Below are positions 6,173 to 13,272 of a stretch of DNA of 13,272 nucleotides, one piece after another. A program made the position numbers and the translations under genes. This DNA comes from Syntrophaceae bacterium UBA5761 (lineage in GTDB: Bacteria; Desulfobacterota; Syntrophia; Syntrophales; UBA4778): assembly GCA_002418885.1 (NCBI GenBank), contig DIEZ01000054.1, positions 1-13,272 on the forward strand, given 5' to 3'. Within the stretch, counting starts at the first letter, position 1. The number at the start of each line of letters is the position of its first letter. The notes below the pieces were generated by a model that did no database searches, was not told where the DNA came from, and saw only the letters and a list, made by a program, of their open reading frames with translations.

Positions 6173-8578
6173 TCAGTCCAGGTCTTCCTTTTCACTTTCT
6201 TTCGCCGGGGCACCCCCAAAATGCTTCAAGAACCATTTTTCCAGGTCGCTGGGCGCATATTCCGTGGGTGCCGTCCCTTCAAGGAAACATTCCGTCCTGG
6301 CATCGGACGAAAAGGGGCTCGCGAGGAGTCCCGTCTTGGGGTCGATCTTCACAAAAACGATTCCCTCCGGGACGCGGAAGTTTTCCACGGGCTGCCCTGC
6401 CAGGGCCTTCTCCATGAAATACAGCCAGATCGGCGCAGCGGCTACGCCGCCCACTTCCGCCTTGCCGAGCGGCCTGCCGTCGTCGTACCCGACCCAAACC
6501 CCGGCGACGAGGGACGGGGTATAACCGACGAACCAGGCGTCCTTGTACTCATCCGTGGTCCCGGTCTTTCCGGCTACGGGTTTTCCTATAGCCCTCACCC
6601 GCCATCCCGTGCCGCGTTGCACCACATCCTGAAGCACGGACGTCGTGATGTAGGCCACCTTGGCGTCGATCACCGGCTCTACATTCGGCACGTGCTCTTC
6701 GAAGATGCTGCCTGTACGGTCGACGATTTTCCTGATGAAATAGGGTTCGGTTTTTTTCCCCTCGTTCGCCAGCACACCGAAGGCCCTTACCATTTCCTGA
6801 ACCGTGACGCCCGACGTCCCTAAGGCCAGGGAAAGATTCTCGGAAAGCGGTGATTCTATGCCCATGTTACGGGCGTAATCGACGGCGTAGCGCACGCCGA
6901 TGTCCTTGAGGACCTTTATGGTGACCACGTTGCGGGAATAGACCAGGGCGTCCCGCAACGTGGTGGGACCATGGTATTTGGCATCGAAATTCTTCGGCCG
7001 CCAATCACTGTCCCCGAGGGCATCCTTGAAAACGACCGGGGAATCCATCACGATGGTCGCCGGCGTGAGCCCCTTGTCGAAGGCGGCGGCGTATATCAGC
7101 GGCTTGAAAGCAGAGCCGGGCTGGCGCCGCGACTGGGTCGCCCGGTTGAACTCGCTCCGTTTAAAGTCCCGTCCCCCCACCATGGCCTTGATCTCGCCGG
7201 TCCTCGCGTCCATACAAAGAAAGGCGGCCTGAACGGCCGGATGAAGCTCGATCGAAAGTTTCAACGGTTCTTTTTGAGGTTTTTCTACGAGGCGCGCTTC
7301 GACCACATCCCCGGGGCTGAAGAGACCGGCGGGGTTGTACATCTTACCCATTTCGACGTCCTTAGCGGCGTTCGCTGCCAGGTGAATATGGTCGAAGGAT
7401 GCCACCGCCTTCCGGCGCCCCACCAGTAGATAGACGACCCTGTCACCCTCGTCTACCGACTCGACAACCGCCTCGACGACCTGCTCTTTTTCCAGCGGTT
7501 TCTTTGAAATCTCCTTTTCCACCCGGGAGGTGAACTGGCCAACCTTTGCCGCGGGGACCCTCCTGATGGACACCCTTGTCCCTTCTCTCTTTTCGAGCTC
7601 TTGCAACCCTCTCTCTACGGCTGCCGTGGCGGCCTGCTGCATCTCAAAGTTCAACGTCGTGTAGACCTCGAGACCCTCCTTATACAGGGCCTCACTCCCG
7701 TACTTAGCGACGATGTAACGGCGCACGTTCTCCGTGAAATAAGGTGCCACTTTACCCTTGGGACCGGCTGTGTTCAGCCGGATCGGCATCTTTTCCGCCC
7801 GTTCTTTTTCCGCCTCGGTTATGTAGCCGTCTTCCACCATCCGGTTCAGGGTGTATGCTTGACGCTGTTTGGCTTTCTCAAGACTCACGAAAGGGGAGTA
7901 CCGGCTCGGCGCCTTCGGTAGTCCTGCGAGAAGGGCGGCCTCGGCCAGGTTCAGGTCCCTCGCACTCTTGCCGAAATAGCACTGAGACGCAGCCTCGATC
8001 CCGTATGTCCCGTGCCCGAGGTATATCTGGTTAAGGTAAAGATTCAGGATCTCGTATTTCCTCAGATAACGGTCCATCCGGTAGGCCAGGACGGCCTCTT
8101 TGATCTTCCTCGTCAGGCTCCTCTCGGGTGAGAGATAGATGGCCTTCGCGAGCTGCTGGGTGATGGTGCTGCCGCCCTGGACGATGGCGCCATGGGTCAC
8201 GTTCTTGACGAAGGCGCGCACCATCCCGTAGAAATCGATCCCCTCGTGCCGGAAGAACCTCGAATCCTCAGCGGCGATGAAGGCTTGGGCGACGTATTTG
8301 GGCACTTTGTTTATCGGGATAAACCGCCTGTCCTCGAGGAAGAACTCGTCGATCAATCGGTCGTTGTCGGAATATACCCTGGTCGTGATGCTCGGCCGAT
8401 AGTCCTTCAGGTTGTGGATGTCGGGCAGGTCACGGATGATTACGTACAGATAGAGACCGGCGGCAACGACAAGAAAGGGGAAAAGGACGAGGATAGAAAG
8501 AAAAAACCTCCTGAACCAAGGACTTCTTCTCGCGCCGTCTCTGATATTTTTCATCGACAGTTTTCTGTGCCGCCTCAT
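6173..8578 (-). CDS. mrcA: Class A penicillin-binding protein, PBP1A type (transglycosylase/transpeptidase)
   Basis: This is a bifunctional peptidoglycan synthase that polymerises lipid II glycan chains and cross-links the peptides on the periplasmic side. It has 801 residues from the chosen start. One membrane anchor lies at about 24-48 after a basic N-terminus. The GT51 domain has EDSRFFRHEGID (104-115, catalytic Glu104), QGGSTITQQLAK (134-145), RKIKEA (158-163, second Glu161) and NQIYLGHGTYGIEAAS (183-198). An OB-like insert region at about 335-445 precedes the transpeptidase, with SAFK (Ser489/Lys492), SRN (548-550) and KTGTT (671-675). The C-terminal tail is charged. I use ATG 8578, whose A is the last base of the tatC stop (TGATG), with GAAGGG upstream. 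The frame stays open a further 53 codons into tatC, but that stretch is low-complexity shadow. It is the third gene of the tatA-tatC unit. Confidence 0.94.
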   Translation of the reverse strand: MRRHRKLSMKNIRDGARRSPWFRRFFLSILVLFPFLVVAAGLYLYVIIRDLPDIHNLKDYRPSITTRVYSDNDRLIDEFFLEDRRFIPINKVPKYVAQAFIAAEDSRFFRHEGIDFYGMVRAFVKNVTHGAIVQGGSTITQQLAKAIYLSPERSLTRKIKEAVLAYRMDRYLRKYEILNLYLNQIYLGHGTYGIEAASQCYFGKSARDLNLAEAALLAGLPKAPSRYSPFVSLEKAKQRQAYTLNRMVEDGYITEAEKERAEKMPIRLNTAGPKGKVAPYFTENVRRYIVAKYGSEALYKEGLEVYTTLNFEMQQAATAAVERGLQELEKREGTRVSIRRVPAAKVGQFTSRVEKEISKKPLEKEQVVEAVVESVDEGDRVVYLLVGRRKAVASFDHIHLAANAAKDVEMGKMYNPAGLFSPGDVVEARLVEKPQKEPLKLSIELHPAVQAAFLCMDARTGEIKAMVGGRDFKRSEFNRATQSRRQPGSAFKPLIYAAAFDKGLTPATIVMDSPVVFKDALGDSDWRPKNFDAKYHGPTTLRDALVYSRNVVTIKVLKDIGVRYAVDYARNMGIESPLSENLSLALGTSGVTVQEMVRAFGVLANEGKKTEPYFIRKIVDRTGSIFEEHVPNVEPVIDAKVAYITTSVLQDVVQRGTGWRVRAIGKPVAGKTGTTDEYKDAWFVGYTPSLVAGVWVGYDDGRPLGKAEVGGVAAAPIWLYFMEKALAGQPVENFRVPEGIVFVKIDPKTGLLASPFSSDARTECFLEGTAPTEYAPSDLEKWFLKHFGGAPAKESEKEDLD

Positions 8579-9348
8579 CACAGCCCTTCGGGCGCCTCCT
8601 TCGCCTCCTTTCCCGCCGTCTTCTTCTCCCCCCACCTCGCGACTACAATCCCTACCTCGTAGAGAATCATCATGGGAACGGCCATCAGAGCCTGGGTAAA
8701 GGCGTCGGGCGTCGGCGTGAGGACCGCCGCTATGCAAAATATTAATAAAATAGCGTACTTTCTCTGTTTCTTCAACAGGGTTGCGTTGACTACTCCTATC
8801 TTCGCGAGGAAAAAGATGAAGACCGGAATCTCGAACACTATGCCGAAGGCGAGCAAGAGTTTGAGCGAGAGTGAAAGGTATTCCCGCAGCGTCAACATCG
8901 GCTTCAGGAAGTCGGTGGAAAATTGGAGGAAAAACCTGAAGGCCGGGGGTAGGGCGAGGAAATAACCGAAGAGCACCCCCGAAACGAAGAGTATCGTTGA
9001 TGTTAATACGAAAGGAATCACGTGCTTTTTCTCGGAGGCATAGAGCCCCGGCGAGATGAATTTCCAGGTCTGGTAAAGGATGTAAGGGCTAGAAACAACC
9101 AGCCCCGCGAAGAAAGAAACCTTCAGGTAGTTGAAGAAGGCCTCGGGGAGACTAGTGTAGATCATGTAGCTGTTCTTCGGCATGGATTCTACCAGAGGTC
9201 TGGTCAGGACCTCGAAAAGTCGTTCCTTGAAGTTATAGCAGATGCCGAAGGCGATGAAGGCCGCTATGAGGCTTCGCAACAACCGTTTGCGCAATTCCTC
9301 CAAGTGGGCCGTCAGGGGCATCTTCTCGCTTTGTTGGTTGTCGCTCAT
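8578..9348 (-). CDS. tatC: Twin-arginine translocase subunit TatC
   Basis: TatC is the polytopic membrane receptor that recognises twin-arginine signal peptides and exports folded proteins. The chosen form has 256 residues. HLEELRKRLLRSL (15-27) is the hallmark cytoplasmic N-terminus with Glu17. About six hydrophobic segments follow, with the conserved FISPGLYASEK (97-107), FEIPVFIFFLAK (172-183) and LTPTPDAFTQ (210-219, Asp215) motifs. The C-terminus is a short charged tail. I prefer ATG 9348 (MSDNQQ), which has AGAAG 5 bases upstream and the normal short lead-in to the HLEELR motif. ATG 9387 would add 13 residues but shows no ribosome site. It follows tatA by 53 bases (14 with the longer start) and overlaps the PBP1A gene by one base, so the three genes are probably cotranscribed. 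Confidence 0.95.
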   Translation of the reverse strand: MSDNQQSEKMPLTAHLEELRKRLLRSLIAAFIAFGICYNFKERLFEVLTRPLVESMPKNSYMIYTSLPEAFFNYLKVSFFAGLVVSSPYILYQTWKFISPGLYASEKKHVIPFVLTSTILFVSGVLFGYFLALPPAFRFFLQFSTDFLKPMLTLREYLSLSLKLLLAFGIVFEIPVFIFFLAKIGVVNATLLKKQRKYAILLIFCIAAVLTPTPDAFTQALMAVPMMILYEVGIVVARWGEKKTAGKEAKEAPEGL

Positions 9349-9401
9349 ATCTGCTTCTACGGAACGTCTTCTCCCGCCGTTTTTCATCTATATCTATGGG
9401 A

Positions 9402-9719
9402 TTATGACCCTTCCGCAGAAGGTTTCTGACCGCCGGGCAAGGTCGATTGGGGGGGGTGAGTTTCGTGACCGTCCTCGCCGGAGTGAGTCGCGGTCACTTT
9501 CTCTTCTTCAAGACCTTTCCTGAGGAGAGAGTCTTTCATGTCGTCTATATCCCGTTTCACTTCCTCCATTTTCAGCTCATCTTTGACATCTTCCATCGCT
9601 CGCTTGAACTCAGCGAGACCCCTGCCCAGCGCCTGGGCCACATCGGGCAGCTTTTTCGGTCCGATGACGAGCAGGGCTACTATGAGGATAACTATCAGTT
9701 CCGTCAGGCCTATGTTCAT
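9402..9719 (-). CDS. tatA: Twin-arginine translocase subunit, TatA/TatB family
   Basis: This is a single-span Tat component that forms or nucleates the protein-conducting assembly with TatC. The 105 residues comprise an N-terminal membrane helix (about 4-19, starting [10 protein letters not shown]), the hinge IGPKKLPD (19-26), an amphipathic helix (27-42), a charged, probably coiled helix to about 74, and a polar tail rich in Gly, Pro and Glu. Glu7 in the helix and GP at the hinge occur in TatB and in many TatA proteins outside the enterics, so TatA versus TatB cannot be decided here. No second TatA/B gene is visible. The start is ATG 9719: the upstream in-frame ATG at 9761 lies within the proposed promoter spacer, upstream of the -10, and would add non-family residues before the conserved N-terminus. 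Confidence 0.9.
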   Translation of the reverse strand: MNIGLTELIVILIVALLVIGPKKLPDVAQALGRGLAEFKRAMEDVKDELKMEEVKRDIDDMKDSLLRKGLEEEKVTATHSGEDGHETHPPQSTLPGGQKPSAEGS

Positions 9720-9750
9720 CTCAATTACCCACCAAAACCGGAAAAATTGC

Positions 9751-9778
9751 AATATATCCAATGAGAACGGTTTGTCAA
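9751..9778 (-). promoter_or_regulatory. Sigma-70 promoter of the tatA-tatC-PBP1A unit
   Basis: On the minus strand a perfect TTGACA (plus 9773-9778) is followed by a 16-base spacer and TATATT (plus 9751-9756, 5 of 6). Transcription would start near 9744, about 25 bases before the tatA ATG at 9719. This is the best-looking promoter in the window and it supports the short tatA start. Confidence 0.7.
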
Positions 9779-9837
9779 TGTCTGTCTTTTGGTTTTCGGG
9801 CGCAACAGGTAAACCCTTTACTTTTCGTGATATTGTA

Positions 9838-9860
9838 TGGTAAGTGAAGGCAACTTACCA
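9838..9860. repeat. Inverted repeat upstream of the deacetylase gene
   Basis: TGGTAAGT and ACTTACCA form a perfect 8-bp inverted repeat separated by 7 bases, 53 bases before the GTG start of the deacetylase gene, in the divergent region. No T tract follows, so it is not a terminator. It could be a repressor operator or a 5' UTR hairpin. I could not place a convincing plus-strand promoter beside it. Confidence 0.4.
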
Positions 9861-9913
9861 GAGAAAGTTTTCTCCACCGTAGAAGAACGGGAAAGAACGA
9901 GCGGAGGTGAGAG

Positions 9914-10972
9914 GTGCCTTTAAGAACGGGAATCGTCAAGGATGAGAGGTACATGCGGCATGAAACAAGTGCCTTTCACCCGGAATCTCCGAAACGGCTC
10001 GAAGCTATCTACAGGATGCTCGAATCACCCGACATGCAGGGGAAATTCGTTCTGATTGAGCCCCGATACGCCGGCCCCGAAGAAATCGGGATGATTCATG
10101 AGCAATGGTACATAGAGGTGGTTGCGAAGACGGCGGGGAAGCCGCACACCTATCTCGACGCCGACACTGAAACATCTCCGGAATCGTACGAGACCGCGAG
10201 GTTAGCCGTCGGGGGGGTGTGTAATGCCGTGGACGCCGTCGTGAAGAAGGAGGTCGACAATGCCTTCGCCTTCGTCAGGCCGCCGGGCCATCACGCCGAG
10301 GCGGACCGCGGGGCCGGATTCTGCCTCTTCAACAACGTCGCCATCGGGGCCATGTATGCCATCAACAAACTGGGACTGAGAAAAATCTTGATCGTGGACT
10401 GGGACCTCCATCACGGAAACGGCACCCAGCACTCCTTCTACGACGACCCCCGCGTCGTCTATTTCTCCACGCACCAGTACCCTTACTACCCGGGGACGGG
10501 GAGCGTGCAGGAAATCGGCAGGGGCCGGGGAAAGGGCTTCACGGTTAACGTCCCCCTCCGGACGGGTCCGGGAGACAACGAATACGTAAAGATTTTCCGG
10601 TCTATTCTTCAACCGGTAGCCCTCGAATTCAAACCGGACCTTGTGATGCTGTCCGCCGGGTTCGACATCTACTTCAAGGACCCCCTCGGGGGCATGAAGG
10701 TCACGCCGAGGGGTTTCGCCTGTTTGACCCGGATCATCCTAAACATAGCCGACGCCTGTTGCGACGGCCGGTTAGCCGTCACCTTGGAAGGCGGGTACCA
10801 CGTAGGCGGCCTCACCGATTCCTGTAAGACGGTCCTCAACGAAATGAGAGGCGACACCCATGTTACGGAGGACGAGTTGAAGCAGATGGAGGCCGAGGCG
10901 AACCCCTATATCGACAAGATTATCGAAGCGGTGAAGGATCAGGTGAGGCCGTACTGGAAGGCCTTGCAGTAG
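9914..10972 (+). CDS. Histone deacetylase / acetoin utilization (AcuC)-like family metal hydrolase
   Basis: This is a 352-residue zinc-dependent deacetylase-fold protein. RPPGHHAEADRGAGFCLFNN (122-141) contains the catalytic His126-His127 pair. VDWDLHHGNGTQ (161-172) supplies Asp164 and His166, and SAGFDIYFKDPLGG (247-260) supplies Asp251 as presumed Zn ligands. LEGGY (291-295) contains the likely transition-state Tyr295. All catalytic positions are intact. Bacterial members remove acyl groups from lysines (AcuC on acetyl-CoA synthetase) or from acetylated polyamines and small amides; the substrate here is unknown. The N-terminus has the class II-type ERYMRHETSAFHPESPKRLEAI. The start is GTG 9914 with GGAGG 6 bases upstream. 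It precedes gatC by 71 bases on the same strand and could share its transcript. It is cytoplasmic, with no signal peptide. Confidence 0.9.
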   Translation: MPLRTGIVKDERYMRHETSAFHPESPKRLEAIYRMLESPDMQGKFVLIEPRYAGPEEIGMIHEQWYIEVVAKTAGKPHTYLDADTETSPESYETARLAVGGVCNAVDAVVKKEVDNAFAFVRPPGHHAEADRGAGFCLFNNVAIGAMYAINKLGLRKILIVDWDLHHGNGTQHSFYDDPRVVYFSTHQYPYYPGTGSVQEIGRGRGKGFTVNVPLRTGPGDNEYVKIFRSILQPVALEFKPDLVMLSAGFDIYFKDPLGGMKVTPRGFACLTRIILNIADACCDGRLAVTLEGGYHVGGLTDSCKTVLNEMRGDTHVTEDELKQMEAEANPYIDKIIEAVKDQVRPYWKALQ

Positions 10973-11043
10973 GCGACGGCTCGAAACGGGAAAAGAAATT
11001 CCGTCAAGGTGACCGGCGACGGTCGGTAAAACTGGGGGATTTT

Positions 11044-11331
11044 GTGAAGATAACGAAGGAAGAGGTCGAGTACGTGGCGCATCTCGCCCGTCTCGAATTC
11101 TCCGGGACGGAAACAGAAAAATTCACGTCTCAACTGAATGATATTCTGCTTTACATGGAAAAGCTCAACCAGGTAAACACCGACGGCGTGGAACCTCTCA
11201 CCCGTGCCGCGGCACTTAGCAACGCCTTCCGTGAAGACAGAGCCTTGCCCTCGCTCCCCCATGACCTATCCCTGGCGAATGCACCCGACAGGAAAGCAAA
11301 CAGCTTCCGCGTTCCCAAGGTCATCGAGTAA
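11044..11331 (+). CDS. gatC: Asp/Glu-tRNA amidotransferase subunit C
   Basis: GatC is the small subunit that clamps GatA and GatB together in the enzyme that amidates misacylated Glu-tRNA(Gln) and/or Asp-tRNA(Asn). The 95 residues match the family. It has the N-terminal [19 protein letters not shown], the central [22 protein letters not shown] and the C-terminal [12 protein letters not shown]...FRVPKVIE. The start is GTG 11044 with a GGGGGA site about 4 bases upstream. gatA starts 8 bases after its stop. Confidence 0.94.
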   Translation: MKITKEEVEYVAHLARLEFSGTETEKFTSQLNDILLYMEKLNQVNTDGVEPLTRAAALSNAFREDRALPSLPHDLSLANAPDRKANSFRVPKVIE

Positions 11332-11339
11332 AGAGCGTG

Positions 11340-12797
11340 ATGAAACTCCACGAACTGACAATTCATGAACTTCAGCAGAAACTGCGGAGCGGCGAAACAA
11401 CGGCGGTCGACCTCGTCGAGTCCGTCATCGGGCGGATCGACGAGGTCGAAGACAAAACCCGTTCCTACATCACGGTGCTGAGGAATTCCGCCAGGGAAGA
11501 GGCCTTCCGGGCCGACGAAGAAATCCGACAGGGCAAGGGCGGGCCGCTCACCGGCATCCCTGTCGCCCTCAAGGACATCGTCTGTACCAAGGGCGTACGG
11601 ACGACCTGCGGGTCGAAAATACTGCACGATTTCATCCCGCCTTACGACGCCACGGTCGTCGAGAGGCTTCGTGGCGCCGGAGCCCTGTTCATCGGTAAGA
11701 CCAACATGGACGAATTCGCCATGGGGTCCTCGACGGAAACGTCCTACTTCGGCGTGACACGGAACCCCTGGGACCTTGAGAGGATACCGGGGGGCTCGAG
11801 CGGCGGGTCGGCGACGGCCGTCGCCGCCGATGAGTGCATCGCCTCGCTTGGTTCCGACACGGGCGGGTCCATCCGCCAGCCTGCAGCCCTCTGCGGCGTT
11901 GTGGGGATGAAACCGACTTACGGCCGGGTTTCGCGGTACGGCCTGGTGGCCTTCGCCTCCTCTCTCGACCAGATAGGCCCTTTCACCAAGGACGTGGAAG
12001 ATTGCGCGATCATGATGAACGTAATCGCCGGGTACGACCCCCGCGAGTCCACGTCCGTCACCGTCGATGTCCCCGACTACACCGGCTATCTCACCCGTGG
12101 GGTCGAGGGACGGACGGTGGGGATTCCCAAGGAGTATTTCATCGCCGGCATAGACCATGAAGTGGAATCGGCAGTGAGACAAGCGATAGCGGTTCTCGAA
12201 GGCCTGGGCGCCCGCTGCATCGACATCTCGCTCCCACACACGGATTACTGCCTTGCCGTCTATTACATCGTCGCCCCGTCCGAAGCCAGCTCCAACCTCG
12301 CCCGTTACGACGGCGTCAAATACGGTTACCGCTCCCAAGAAAATCGGGAGCTCATGGAGATGTACAAGAAGACCCGGTCGGAGGGATTCGGCGCCGAGGT
12401 CAAAAGGAGGATCATGCTTGGGACGTACGCCCTTTCCTCCGGATACTACGACGCCTACTACAAGAAGGCGTCCCAGGTACGCTCCCTGATCAAGCGGGAC
12501 TTCGACGAAGCCTTCAAGACGTGCGACGCGATCGTGACGCCCACGAGCCCCACACCGGCCTTCAAGGTCGGAGAGAGGACGGATGACCCGCTCCAGATGT
12601 ACCTCTCCGACATCTTCACCATCTCCGCGAACCTCGCCGGTATCCCCGGCATATCCGTCCCTTGCGGCTACACGAAAAACGGTCTTCCCATCGGCGTCCA
12701 GTTCCTGGCATCCCACTTCGAAGAGGGGAAACTGCTCCAGGTCGCCCACGCCTACGAAAAGAGCTCCGGGGTGAAAAAAAGGAGGCCGAACCTCTGA
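11340..12797 (+). CDS. gatA: Asp/Glu-tRNA amidotransferase subunit A (amidase)
   Basis: GatA is the amidase-signature subunit that releases ammonia from glutamine for tRNA-dependent amidation. It has 485 residues from ATG 11340, the usual length. The Ser-cisSer-Lys triad is intact: Lys78 in ALKDI, Ser153 in PGGSSGGSA and nucleophile Ser177 in [12 protein letters not shown] (numbering by alignment to S. aureus GatA). [11 protein letters not shown] follows, and the C-terminus has the conserved [13 protein letters not shown] and [11 protein letters not shown] 11337, one codon upstream, is an equally possible start; [10 protein letters not shown] fits the family N-terminus either way. The gene lies between gatC (8 bases) and gatB (one-base overlap, TGATG), a typical gatCAB operon with likely translational coupling. 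Confidence 0.96.
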   Translation: MKLHELTIHELQQKLRSGETTAVDLVESVIGRIDEVEDKTRSYITVLRNSAREEAFRADEEIRQGKGGPLTGIPVALKDIVCTKGVRTTCGSKILHDFIPPYDATVVERLRGAGALFIGKTNMDEFAMGSSTETSYFGVTRNPWDLERIPGGSSGGSATAVAADECIASLGSDTGGSIRQPAALCGVVGMKPTYGRVSRYGLVAFASSLDQIGPFTKDVEDCAIMMNVIAGYDPRESTSVTVDVPDYTGYLTRGVEGRTVGIPKEYFIAGIDHEVESAVRQAIAVLEGLGARCIDISLPHTDYCLAVYYIVAPSEASSNLARYDGVKYGYRSQENRELMEMYKKTRSEGFGAEVKRRIMLGTYALSSGYYDAYYKKASQVRSLIKRDFDEAFKTCDAIVTPTSPTPAFKVGERTDDPLQMYLSDIFTISANLAGIPGISVPCGYTKNGLPIGVQFLASHFEEGKLLQVAHAYEKSSGVKKRRPNL

Positions 12798-13272
12798 TGG
12801 AATACGAAGCGGTAATCGGGCTGGAGGTACACGCCCAGCTCCTCACGGATTCGAAGATATTCTGCGGCTGCTCCACCAAGTTCGGCGCGGCTCCCAACGC
12901 AAACACCTGCCAAATCTGCCTCGGTATGCCGGGCGTCCTGCCGGTCTTGAACAGAAAAGTAGTAGAATTCACGATGAAAATGGCCATGGCGACGAACTGC
13001 CGCATTAACGCTGCAAACGTCTTCGCACGGAAAAATTACTTCTACCCCGACCTTCCCAAGGGATACCAGATTTCTCAGTACGCCCAACCGGCGGCGGAGC
13101 ACGGCTACGTGGATGTCGAGGTCGACGGCGGCAAAAGGCGGATCGGCATAACCCGCATCCACATGGAAGAGGACGCGGGAAAACTCGTCCACGACGACGT
13201 GCAACCGTGGAGCTACGTGGACTTCAACCGCACCGGCGTTCCCCTGATCGAGATCGTCAGCGAGCCCGACAT
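12797..13272 (+). CDS. gatB: Asp/Glu-tRNA amidotransferase subunit B (5' part, cut by window edge)
   Basis: GatB is the kinase/transamidase subunit that phosphorylates the tRNA-bound Glu or Asp and transfers ammonia to it. Only the first 158 codons are present. [14 protein letters not shown] (2-15) is the family N-terminus. Cys23, Cys25, Cys38 and Cys41 (CGC...CQIC) form the zinc knuckle; [17 protein letters not shown] and [10 protein letters not shown] are catalytic-core motifs. The start ATG shares its A with the gatA stop. GGAGG lies 11 bases upstream, slightly far, which fits coupling to gatA translation. Confidence 0.96.
   Translation, partial: MEYEAVIGLEVHAQLLTDSKIFCGCSTKFGAAPNANTCQICLGMPGVLPVLNRKVVEFTMKMAMATNCRINAANVFARKNYFYPDLPKGYQISQYAQPAAEHGYVDVEVDGGKRRIGITRIHMEEDAGKLVHDDVQPWSYVDFNRTGVPLIEIVSEPD

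Noticed and set aside
8579..8737. 53-codon N-terminal extension of the PBP1A frame
   Set aside because: It lies wholly within tatC in another frame, is low-complexity, and a better start overlaps the tatC stop.
9720..9761. Longer tatA start (MDILQFF...)
   Set aside because: Its first bases fall in the proposed promoter spacer, upstream of the -10 box, and the residues do not belong to the Tat family.
11011..11024. Short hairpin GACCG/CGGTC before gatC as a terminator
   Set aside because: The stem is only 5 bp with no T tract, so it is unlikely to separate the deacetylase gene from gatCAB.
11151..12749. 532-codon minus-strand frame opposite gatC and gatA
   Set aside because: It is a shadow: gatA has an intact catalytic triad and full family length on the plus strand, and the antisense frame shows no domain.

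Overview
The window reads as ordinary chromosome of a moderately GC-rich, Gram-negative, probably anaerobic bacterium. The protein styles and operon layout (short dihydroxy-acid dehydratase, TatAC followed by a class A penicillin-binding protein, gatCAB behind a histone-deacetylase-fold protein) suggest Desulfobacterota/'Deltaproteobacteria', but this is a judgement by eye and not a database result. There are two divergent blocks. Everything left of about 9.75 kb is on the minus strand, and everything right of about 9.9 kb is on the plus strand.

Minus strand, in transcription order: a small Tat-export operon (TatA/TatB-type subunit, then tatC) overlaps by one base a bifunctional penicillin-binding protein of the PBP1A type. 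Only 22 bases after that stop comes the -35 box of the branched-chain amino-acid operon ilvB-ilvN-ilvC-ilvD. These four genes carry pyruvate and 2-oxobutanoate through acetolactate synthase, ketol-acid reductoisomerase and dihydroxy-acid dehydratase to the 2-oxoacid precursors of valine, leucine and isoleucine. After ilvD come 316 bases without a convincing gene, then the 5' part of an iron-containing alcohol dehydrogenase (YqhD/BdhA type) that runs off the left edge.

The most interesting stretch is the roughly 360-base ilv leader (5800-6172). It holds a TTGACA promoter element, a 19-codon leader peptide rich in Ile and Val (MRKIITLTIVVVAVVVDPR), three mutually exclusive helices, and a strong terminator with a nine-T tract: a complete classical transcription attenuator. 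Directly behind the T tract lies a segment of about 123 nt that closely resembles the 5' part of domain I of group IIC introns, which are known to insert just after terminator hairpins. No intron 3' end or reverse transcriptase is present, so this looks like an intron relic, or a re-used piece of intron RNA, between the attenuator and ilvB. ilvB itself probably starts at TTG, because the GTG upstream overlaps the Shine-Dalgarno sequence.

A second possible regulatory point is in ilvN. The residue aligning with E. coli IlvH Gly14, in the valine-sensing loop, is Asp, the same change as a known valine-resistant mutant. The enzyme may be weakly inhibited by valine, which would put more weight on attenuation.

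Plus strand: a 352-residue histone deacetylase/AcuC-like metal hydrolase, then gatC, gatA and the start of gatB, encoding the tRNA-dependent amidotransferase that makes Gln-tRNA and/or Asn-tRNA. gatA and gatB overlap by one base. The divergent region between tatA and the deacetylase gene has a good minus-strand promoter and a 23-base inverted repeat in front of the deacetylase gene.
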